From contig JALUZN010000504.1 in the NCBI GenBank assembly GCA_027011835.1, forward strand, positions 1 through 16,764: a DNA stretch of 16,764 bases, read 5' to 3'. Numbering within the stretch: position 1 is the first letter of the stretch; every line of letters starts with the position of its first letter. Origin of the DNA: Draconibacterium sp. (GTDB lineage: Bacteria; Bacteroidota; Bacteroidia; Bacteroidales; Prolixibacteraceae). The position numbers and the translations under genes are program-made. Under the pieces are notes generated by a model that saw only the letters and a list, made by a program, of their open reading frames with translations, was not told the origin of the DNA and made no database searches. Shown one piece after another: positions 1 to 7,569 of the stretch.

Positions 1-116
1 CTAATGCATGGTTGGATGCGTTCAAGGCAATTTTAATACGTTTTGAAACAAATGAAGTGCATTGGAAAGCATTGAATATACTGGCTTTTATTGTAATTCT
101 ATTGCGGAAACTTTAA
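1..116 (+). mobile_element. 3' end of an insertion-sequence transposase gene
   Basis: An open frame enters from the left edge (codons in phase with position 3) and stops at TAA 114-116. The 37 visible residues begin NAWLDAFKAILIRFET and end LAFIVILLRKL. A basic, aromatic 'RFET...W...LAFIVI..RK' tail like this is typical, from memory, of the C-terminus of IS5/IS4-superfamily DDE transposases; the catalytic residues lie outside the window, so the family is not certain. The frame differs from that of the gene behind it, whose homologous coding sequence begins within about 30 bases of this stop. The right end of the element must therefore lie near 117-145. I cannot see the left inverted repeat, so the exact boundary and any target-site duplication stay unresolved. 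Confidence 0.6.
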
Positions 117-117
117 A

Positions 118-1608
118 CAACTTCTATGTAACTTAAAAGACAATTCAACAAATGTAGCAATTTCGTTGTGTGGCCCAATGAAAGCAGTTGCTGTTACCGA
201 GGAGAATGTTCCGTTAATGAAATCGTTGGGCAAAACTATGTTGCTTGATGCCAGAGGAAAAGATGAAACATGGGCATTGTCGTCGACTTACAGCTCCGAT
301 TTCAGTAAAGATATTACCTCGTTTCAGAGTGAGGATAAATGTTTATTCCTGAGTGATTATTCTGTATTTGCCAATGCATTTCATTTCTTCGATAGAAGTA
401 TAAACAGCCAGTTGGTAACCGATGCATTAAATCGGATGGACGATAACAGAGTAGTAATGGGGTGGGGACCCGATGAAAAATATACTGTTGAGAAGATATC
501 TAAAAATTCGCTCCAGATTAATCCCGCCGACTGGACAGAGAATCTTCCTGTACTCTCAAACTTCGAAGCCACACTCGAACAACATACGCATGCAACCACC
601 GTAAACGATGACGACAATGTACACACGGTCTGTTTTCTGGTGTCGGATGGAGATAATTTCGACTGGTTGCTAAAAGAGTTCTACGGTCAGCCAAAAGCGT
701 ATGGAAGTCCGAACAGAGGACAGGTGAGTATTGGCTGGTCGATTTCACCGGCATTGAGCGAGTTGGGACCAACATTAATGAAATATTTTTACGACAAAGC
801 AACAAATACCGCTACCGTAAAAGATTATTTTGTAGGAAGTACTTCGGGACTGGGATATATGAATCCCGACCTGTTTCCAAACTTGCAAGCATCGGCCGAT
901 TTAACAAGTAAATTTATGAAAAAGGCCGATTTGAATATCCTGAATATTATTGGAACCAAATACAATACAGACGATATGAAAAAGTATTTAGGGCAAGATA
1001 ATATTGATGCTGTTTTTTATTATAAATACGATAATTACGCCGGGTTAAACGGGGCAATTTATACTGTAGACAATAAGCTGGTTATTGGTGCACGCTATCG
1101 GTTGTGGGACGGGTTCGATAATGCATCAACACTTGCCAATAAACTTAATCATCAATCAACCGATGCTTATTCTTCTGCCGGATATAGTCTTATCGCAGTT
1201 CATGCCTGGTCGTTTAATCAGTATGTTGTTAACGAGATAAATGCTTGTGCATCGCAACTCAACAGTAATGTAATTGTTGTATCGCCCGACGAATTTGTAA
1301 AACGTATAAAAAAGAAATTCGGCCTGTCGACAGCCATAAAAAAAAATCTTTCAATTGATGATGATATCCTTGTTTATCCAAACCCTGTTCATATTAACTA
1401 TTTGAATATTAAAGGAAAACTGAAGAACAATGATATAATTGAAATTGTTGATATAAATGGCAGAGTTATCATCAAAAAGAAAGTTGCAACCGAATCTGCA
1501 AATAATATCAGAATTGAACTTAAAAGTAGTACAAGTAATGGCTTTTTCTTTGTTAAAATTGTTAGGAATGATAAAGTTCTAACAACTAAATTTAGTGTTC
1601 AACGGTAG
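118..1608 (+). pseudogene. GxGYxYP-family putative glycoside hydrolase, 5'-truncated by an IS, with T9SS sorting domain
   Basis: This is the C-terminal two thirds of a GxGYxYP protein (a family proposed from structure and context to be glycoside hydrolases). The reading frame is open from 97. Aligned by eye with the full-length paralogue at 7570-9882, homology starts around 133-159 (residues LKDNSTNVA), matching about residue 235 of that protein. The signal peptide and about 235 N-terminal residues are missing, and transposase sequence lies immediately upstream. The first possible starts are TTG 166 and ATG 178, neither of which gives a signal peptide. Numbering from TTG 166, the family motif reads GLGYMNP at residues 229-235, preceded by SDGDN at 160-164. 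A T9SS type-A C-terminal sorting domain with VYPNP at 403-407 ends the protein. Without a signal peptide the product could not be secreted, so I call it a pseudogene. A contiguous allele in a relative would show the lost part. Confidence 0.8.
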
Positions 1609-1653
1609 CCCTCAAAAAAAAACAATTTTAGAAAAATTAAAATTTTGAATTAT

Positions 1654-3726
1654 ATGAAAAGTATCTTGTTTATTAGTTTATTGTTTATCTCAGTAGTTTT
1701 ATCTGCTCAAAACAATGCACAGTTTATTTCGCAAACGGCACCCGATTTTATTAGCCCGGGAGAAACATTTAACTTCAGTGTGACATTTAAAAATACAGGA
1801 ACAACAACGTGGACAAGAGCAAATCGTTATAGTTTAGGTACGCAGTCGCCACAAGATAATACATTGTGGATGAACACGAACCGGGTAAAATTGCCCAATA
1901 GTGTTTCGCCGGGGCAGGAGGTAACTTTTTATATGACTTTAACTGCACCTACCGAAGAGGGAATGTATGCCGTTCAATGGCAGATGGTGCAAGACGGAGT
2001 AGAGTGGTTTGGCGATAAATCGGAAGCAATAAATCTCTCGAATGTACAAGAGTATCCCGACAGTTTATTAATAGAAGGAAACCATTTTAAGGTTTCAAGT
2101 CATATTGTTTCAACGAGTTTCTTTTGTTGGTACGGGCCGGGCGAGTGGCAAGTAGTAGTACCTTGGATTCCGGTTGACGGGCGCGAATCGTGGGATGGAA
2201 GTCAGCGGTACTGGAGAACCATGATTAAACAATTGATGGCTGCCAACATCGATGTAGTTTATGTCGAGCTTATTCCGACGTTGGAAACCAACCGTGGCAA
2301 CTTCTTTTTGGCGTTAAAATCGTTACGAGCCGAAGGTTGGAATGTACCTAAAGTTTGCCCATTTTTAGATCCGGAAATTACCTATAAAATGCTGAGGTAC
2401 AATGGCGACTGCAGCACCGAAGCAGGGAAGGACGAACTAATTGGTCATTACATCAGGTTTTACAAACAATTTTTCAATGCCAACACCGATGAGTTTGCCG
2501 ACGATTATGTCTATACACAAGACGGACACCCTGTTCTAAATATCTGGCACATTCAACTTCATATCGATAATTACGACGATTTAAGAAGGTCGGATGTTAC
2601 CAACAGGTTACGAAATGAGTTCGGTGCCGAGCACCCGATATTTAATAACAGCATTAAAATGATTAATAATGCTTATTCTCCGTGTTTTTCGTTTACCGAT
2701 GAACGCATTTATCAGTTTGAAATGCAGAAATATAAAATAGATAAGACATGGAATGGTATAAAATCTTCGTTGTTAAAACCCGGTTACTGGGATCAGAATG
2801 TTCGAAATCCCGGGTATTTATTGCACCGCGATGGTGGCAGGCACTATTCCGAATCGTGGGATAAAGTAAATGCCGATGCAAGTATCAACCGTGTTTACAT
2901 CGAAAGTTTTAACGAATACGACGAAGGATCGGGAATTTACGCAGCTAAAACCGATGTGGTTTATAGAAAAACCGACGGAGGGATGAACAATACAGGAAAC
3001 GATAAATGGTCGTCGGACAACGATTCGTACGAGTATATTAAAACTACGGCAGCCGGAGCTGCAAAGTTTAACGACTTCGAAAAAAACAATGCAAAAATTC
3101 TTTATCACAATATTCCGGATAAAATGGTAGCGGGCGAAACATTTACCGCAAAAGTAATTATTCAGAATACCGGAAATGCATCGTGGAGCAATGCTGAAAA
3201 TTATAAATTCGGGCAACAGCTAATTAACGATGCAAAAGCATTTGGCCCGGGGCGCTATTTTATCGACGATAACGAAGATGAAATACCCGTTTATGGGGGT
3301 ATTTTCAGAGGAAGAGCAAAAACATTCGATGTTGAAATTGTTGCACCTTCTACACCGGGATCGTACGAAACTCACTGGCAAATGGTGCAGGAAGGTGTTG
3401 AATGGTTTGGCCAAACCATAACCAAAACAATTCAGGTTATAAAACCTACAGCATCAACCGATATTGATAAGCAAAATTTGGTTTCTGTTTATCCAAATCC
3501 TGCAAAACCCGACAACCTTGTTTATATTAAAGGCAATTTCTCGAAAAATAATAAAATCAGTATTTACAATATTTCGGGGCTTTTACTATTCGAAAAAGTT
3601 TTTAAATCGAACAAAAGTAATTTCAAAATAAAACCCTCTGAATACGGAATAAATGAGGGAGTTTACATTTTTCAAATAGAATCAGAGAACGGAATCGGCA
3701 CAAAAAAGATAATTATTAAAAATTAG
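1654..3726 (+). CDS. T9SS-secreted protein with two NBR1-type Ig domains flanking a GH99-like putative glycosidase core
   Basis: 690 residues. ATG 1654 is preferred over the in-frame TTG 1645 because it opens a clean signal peptide (MKSILFISLLFISVVLSAQ). Residues about 22-128 form an Ig-like domain of the NBR1 central type, ending WQMVQDGVEWFG; a second copy at about 480-596 ends WQMVQEGVEWFG. Between them, residues about 145-440 look like a TIM-barrel glycosidase of the GH99/GH71/WbsX type: WYGPGEWQVVVPW at 159-171, a strand with FADDY at 281-285, and YIESFNEYDEGSGIY at 415-429, which resembles the conserved acidic 'NE..EG' end of GH99-like enzymes. In memory this is closest to the DUF5010 group; that name is unverified. 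Glu417, Glu421 and Glu424 are catalytic candidates. A T9SS domain with VYPNP at 612-616 closes the protein. It would act at the cell surface on a polysaccharide, but no substrate can be named. Confidence 0.8.
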   Translation: MKSILFISLLFISVVLSAQNNAQFISQTAPDFISPGETFNFSVTFKNTGTTTWTRANRYSLGTQSPQDNTLWMNTNRVKLPNSVSPGQEVTFYMTLTAPTEEGMYAVQWQMVQDGVEWFGDKSEAINLSNVQEYPDSLLIEGNHFKVSSHIVSTSFFCWYGPGEWQVVVPWIPVDGRESWDGSQRYWRTMIKQLMAANIDVVYVELIPTLETNRGNFFLALKSLRAEGWNVPKVCPFLDPEITYKMLRYNGDCSTEAGKDELIGHYIRFYKQFFNANTDEFADDYVYTQDGHPVLNIWHIQLHIDNYDDLRRSDVTNRLRNEFGAEHPIFNNSIKMINNAYSPCFSFTDERIYQFEMQKYKIDKTWNGIKSSLLKPGYWDQNVRNPGYLLHRDGGRHYSESWDKVNADASINRVYIESFNEYDEGSGIYAAKTDVVYRKTDGGMNNTGNDKWSSDNDSYEYIKTTAAGAAKFNDFEKNNAKILYHNIPDKMVAGETFTAKVIIQNTGNASWSNAENYKFGQQLINDAKAFGPGRYFIDDNEDEIPVYGGIFRGRAKTFDVEIVAPSTPGSYETHWQMVQEGVEWFGQTITKTIQVIKPTASTDIDKQNLVSVYPNPAKPDNLVYIKGNFSKNNKISIYNISGLLLFEKVFKSNKSNFKIKPSEYGINEGVYIFQIESENGIGTKKIIIKN

Positions 3727-3784
3727 CCGACAACCTGATTCTTTTTGTTGCAGGAAATTACAGAACAGGCAAAACAATTGAGTT

Positions 3785-4837
3785 ATGAAATTAAAAATTG
3801 AATTACAAAGAAAAGTTAAGCTGATAGCACTTATGTTAGTTCTCTCAGCATTAACTGCGGGTGCACAAACACTGAGCCCCAAAGAGATTGAGTTTCTTCG
3901 GGTACAAGATTCGGTTCTTTCGAACAATACAGAACACTTTTTCGATTTCGATAAACCCGGTTATCATTCAAACGAAAGAAAAGAGGCACTCTTTTTAATC
4001 GATGCCATTACGCACGACCCGAAACCACATAACAGCGCTATAAAAGAGTTTTTTTTCAACAGGTATAAAAAATCGTTGGAAAGTATAAAAGCAACAAATG
4101 TCGATTCGGGTGTTGTTGTTTGGAATGTTTACAATATGGCTTACATCGTAAAATCGAAAGATATTACAATTGCATTCGACTTGGTTTTACTGCCCGATTG
4201 TATGATAAAAGAGGGAGAAATGGAAGAACATAAAAAAGTGCTTTCCGAGATGGTTAACTTATGCGATATTCTTTTTGTCAGCCACAATCACGAAGATCAT
4301 TACGACAATTATGTTGCTCAGGAATTTCTGTCGCAAAATAAACCTGTAATTGCCGAAGACCATATATTTATCGACAAAGAGTTCTACAATAAAATTACAC
4401 ATGTAACCCGCAATGGGAAAGAGATACATTTTTCGGTTCCGGGTGTCGAAAAGAAATTAGCATTGCGTATCTATCCCGGTCATCAGGCAATTGCAGCCGA
4501 TGCGGCAATGAATGATAATTTTACGGTTGTAACACTGCCAAATAATATTACAATTGCACATTCGGGCGACCAAAGTTGGGGCCCCGATTTTAGCTGGCTC
4601 GACACAATGAAAAATGATGTGAATATCGATATCCTGATGGTAAATACATGGACAGCCGACCCCGACAGATTGGTAAAAGGATTAAATCCGAAAGTTATTT
4701 TGCCGGGGCACGTTAACGAAATGGACCATACAATTTTAGGTCGTGTTCCGTATTGGAAAAGCTATAAGGTTTGGAAAAATAGTGAAGCAAAAACGATTCA
4801 GCTTTTTTGGGGCGAATCGTTTATTTATAATAGGTAG
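3785..4837 (+). CDS. Exported UlaG-like metallo-beta-lactamase-fold hydrolase
   Basis: 350 residues. The start at ATG 3785 gives a signal peptide with a basic n-region and hydrophobic core, ending TAGAQ at about residue 28. The MBL-fold zinc ligands are all visible: SHNHEDHYD at 166-174 (His167, His169, Asp171, His172), PGH at 231-233, HSGDQ with Asp262, and LPGH with His309. The 'N.....I.FDLVLLPDC' strand before the HxHxDH motif suits the UlaG/RomA branch, whose members cleave lactones, phosphodiesters or related esters. There is no T9SS sorting domain, so a periplasmic location is likely. It sits 58 bases behind the GH99-like gene and 41 before the esterase gene, consistent with co-transcription. 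A role as lactonase or phosphodiesterase on an oligosaccharide is inference; fold and metal site are well supported. Confidence 0.85.
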   Translation: MKLKIELQRKVKLIALMLVLSALTAGAQTLSPKEIEFLRVQDSVLSNNTEHFFDFDKPGYHSNERKEALFLIDAITHDPKPHNSAIKEFFFNRYKKSLESIKATNVDSGVVVWNVYNMAYIVKSKDITIAFDLVLLPDCMIKEGEMEEHKKVLSEMVNLCDILFVSHNHEDHYDNYVAQEFLSQNKPVIAEDHIFIDKEFYNKITHVTRNGKEIHFSVPGVEKKLALRIYPGHQAIAADAAMNDNFTVVTLPNNITIAHSGDQSWGPDFSWLDTMKNDVNIDILMVNTWTADPDRLVKGLNPKVILPGHVNEMDHTILGRVPYWKSYKVWKNSEAKTIQLFWGESFIYNR

Positions 4838-4878
4838 AATTTTAAATTTCAAAGTATTACAAATTAAATATTAGAAAA

Positions 4879-6264
4879 ATGAAAACATTTTTTATCTCAG
4901 TTTTAGTGTCTCTCTTTTTTAGTCTCAATAGTTTTGGGCAGCTAAATCTTCCTTCAATTTTTGCCGACAATATGGTTTTACAGTAAAACTCGGAGGTGGC
5001 AATCTGGGGTTGGGCAAACCCAAGCGAAACTTTCAGAATGATTACAAGCTGGAACAACGACACCATTTTGGTAAAAGCAAACAACTACTCGTTTTGGAAA
5101 ACCACAATTCAAACCGAAACAGCTGGCGGCCCGCACTCAATAGAATTTATTGGCAGCCGGCACATTCAGCTTAAAAATATAATGTTTGGTGAAGTGTGGA
5201 TTTGCAGTGGCCAGTCGAATATGGGATACACTGCAAATCAAGGCATCGACAACGGAGACGAGGAAATTGCCAACGCCAACTACCCGAATATCCGCATATT
5301 TAATGTTCCAAGAGTTGGGGCCAACTACCCTCAACAAAATTGTGCGGGAGCGTGGCAGGAGTGCACCCCCGAAACAATGAGAAGCACAAGTATTGTGGGT
5401 TATATTTTTGGGAAAGAAATTCATAAAAAGTTAGATGTTCCGGTTGGTCTCATCGTTTCTGCATGGGGCGGAACACCGGCTGAAGTGTGGGTTGAAAGAG
5501 AACGAATTATCAGAAATCACGAGTTCGATAATTTCAGGTACATAAATTACCACACCAATTGGCCAAGCGAACCGGGAGCAACCTACAACGGAATGATTGC
5601 ACCACTTATTCCGTACGGAATTGCCGGAGCAATTTGGTATCAGGGCGAATCGAATTGTAAAACCTATCCGGTTTATGCGTCGATGATGAAAACATTGATT
5701 GAAAACTGGCGCGATAACTTTAAAAAAGATTATCCTTTCTATTTTGTGCAAATTGCCCCGTACAATTATGGCGATGAAATTCATTCGGAACTACTGCGCG
5801 AACAACAGGAGATAACAACTAAAATAGTTCCCAAAACCGGAATGGTTGTGATTACCGATTTAGTAGACGATATTCAACAAATTCATCCTACAAATAAAAT
5901 ACCGGTTGGCGAACGTTTGGCAAAATTGGCACTTGCCGAAAATTATAAACAAAATGTTGGTGCATACAAAAGCCCTACATACAAAGCAATGAAAATTGAA
6001 AACGGGAAGATTCGCATCTCGTTTAATAATGTTCTTACCGGCTTAAAATGTACCGGCGAAAGTTCAACAAAATTTATGATTGCCGGCAGCGACAAAAAGT
6101 TCGTTCAGGCCGATGCAAAAATTGATGGTAAAACAGTTATCGTATCATCAAAACAAGTTAAGAATCCGGTTGCTGTGCGATTCTGTTTCGACAATATTAC
6201 ATTACCCGATTTATTTAGTAACGAAGGATTACCGGTGGCTCCGTTTAGAACCGATAACTGGTAA
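4879..6264 (+). pseudogene. Sialate O-acetylesterase-type SGNH esterase interrupted by an in-frame TAA
   Basis: The gene starts at ATG 4879 with a signal peptide (MKTFFISVLVSLFFSLNSFGQ). It then reads LNLPSIFADNMVLQ, the usual N-terminus of exported sialate O-acetylesterase-like enzymes, and meets TAA at 4984-4986 (codon 36). The same frame continues without another stop to TAA 6262-6264. Family members typically read 'MVLQQ' here, so the lesion looks like a single CAA-to-TAA change. The rest is intact: SGQSN with nucleophile Ser113, GAIWYQGESN around 252-259, and IHPTNK with His336 (numbered from 4879). The family removes O-acetyl groups from sugars. The only downstream alternative start I see, GTG 4996, would lack the signal peptide. 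Either the gene is a recent pseudogene, the base is an assembly error, or the stop is read through. Intact TAA stops elsewhere in the window argue against code reassignment. Confidence 0.85.
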
Positions 6265-6292
6265 TTAATAGATTTTTATTTCATAAAAAAAG

Positions 6293-7543
6293 ATGAAAGT
6301 TTTAAAGAACATAGGTTTTATTGTTTTGTTTGTTGTATTCGGAATTGTGGGTTTGAACAGGTGTCAGAATTCTGTTCCTACCGATACCATCTATTCATTA
6401 CCCGATAACAAAATTGAAACTCGCTGGTACACGGCCGAAAATAAAAATGCACAAAAAGGCAAAGGTGGCCAGGCCAATTTTGGACGAAAAGGTTCTCCGA
6501 ATATTAATTTATTACCGGGTAAAACCAATGTTTTGGCAAATATTGAAGGGAGTGGAACGATACACCGTATTTGGTTTGTTTTATCGCAATACAGTGCAAA
6601 AAGTTTAAGAGGGTTACGATTGCAAATGTTTTGGGACAAAAGCAAAAAGCCGGCTGTTGACGTGCCTGTTGGCGATTTCTTTTGTCAAAGTCACGGTACA
6701 ATGAGTTCTTTCGAAAACATTTTCTTTTCGTCGCCTGAAGGAAGAAGTTTAAATTGTTTTGTTCCCATGCCCTTTAAAAAAGGCGCCCGAATTCAAATAA
6801 TAAACGAAAGCGACGAAAGCTATCTTCTTTATTACGAAATAGATGTAACAAAAGGCGATAAACACGGGAAAAATATGCTCTATTTTCATTCGTATTGGCA
6901 TCGCGAAAATCAAACAAAAATGCGAAATGATTTTGTAATTCTGCCACGAATCAAAGGGAAAGGGCGTTTCCTCGGTTGTCATTGCGGAGTTATTCAAGAT
7001 TCATCAACAAATCATATTTGGTGGGGCGAAGGCGAGTATAAAGTTTATATCGACGGCGATTCAATTTTGCCAACACTCTGCGGAACAGGAACCGAAGATT
7101 TAATTGGTACGGGTTACGGTCAGGGAAGATTTGACCATCTGTATCAGGGAAATCAATATTTATCGGCACAAGGCGACCCCGAAGGTGTTAAACCCGGCGG
7201 CGTGGTGGTTTTTGCCGACCGACAAGGTTATTATCGTTTCCACGTACCCGACCCCATTTATTTTTATAAAGATATCGAGGTCGACATTCAGGTTATGGGG
7301 GGCGGTTCTTTCAAACAAATACTCGATGCGTTTAATAAAAAGAAAGACATTAAACTGATGAAAACCGGCGAGCCGGGACACTATTGGACAAGAGAAGAGA
7401 TTGAAAAATTACCCCCTGAACACGGAACAACATTTGAACGCGTAGATGATTATTTTGGAACTGCCTACTGGTATTCAGATAGTCCGTTTCATAATCTTCC
7501 TGAGCTGATTTTGTATGGAAAAAGAGTTGAAGGCCTCGAATAA
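6293..7543 (+). CDS. GH172 (DUF2961) glycoside hydrolase
   Basis: 416 residues, start ATG 6293, 28 bases after the esterase frame. The GH172/DUF2961 signature is clear: GSGTIHRIWF at 86-95, PVGDFF at 125-130, WWGEGEYKVYIDGD at 243-256 and GTGTEDLIGTGYG at 264-276. Characterised family members are exo-acting alpha-fructofuranosidases, arabinofuranosidases and related furanosidases. Acidic residues in the GEGE and GTED segments correspond to where the family's catalytic glutamates lie; I have not assigned them exactly. The N-terminus is a hydrophobic export signal with Cys24 in an LNRC context, a poor lipobox, so periplasmic protein or lipoprotein are both possible. No T9SS domain is present, unlike most neighbours. 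Length fits a single-domain member. The presence of a furanosidase-type enzyme hints at furanose side chains in the target glycan; that is inference. Confidence 0.9.
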   Translation: MKVLKNIGFIVLFVVFGIVGLNRCQNSVPTDTIYSLPDNKIETRWYTAENKNAQKGKGGQANFGRKGSPNINLLPGKTNVLANIEGSGTIHRIWFVLSQYSAKSLRGLRLQMFWDKSKKPAVDVPVGDFFCQSHGTMSSFENIFFSSPEGRSLNCFVPMPFKKGARIQIINESDESYLLYYEIDVTKGDKHGKNMLYFHSYWHRENQTKMRNDFVILPRIKGKGRFLGCHCGVIQDSSTNHIWWGEGEYKVYIDGDSILPTLCGTGTEDLIGTGYGQGRFDHLYQGNQYLSAQGDPEGVKPGGVVVFADRQGYYRFHVPDPIYFYKDIEVDIQVMGGGSFKQILDAFNKKKDIKLMKTGEPGHYWTREEIEKLPPEHGTTFERVDDYFGTAYWYSDSPFHNLPELILYGKRVEGLE

Positions 7544-7569
7544 TTATAAACATAAAAAAAAAGAAAATT

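Noticed and set aside
1624..1644. AATTTTA/TAAAATT inverted repeat before the gene at 1654
   Set aside because: It is A/T only and seven bases long, expected by chance in such AT-rich leaders and too weak to act as a terminator.
1645..1653. TTG 1645 as start of the GH99-like gene
   Set aside because: It only adds three residues ahead of ATG 1654, where the signal peptide begins cleanly.
2818..3216. 132-codon open frame on the minus strand
   Set aside because: It lies wholly inside a well-supported + strand gene, shows no recognisable domain and has the cysteine/isoleucine-rich composition of a shadow frame.
4984..4986. Reassigned stop codon or alternative genetic code
   Set aside because: TAA is used as a normal terminal stop by several genes in the window, including this one at 6262-6264, so reassignment is unlikely.
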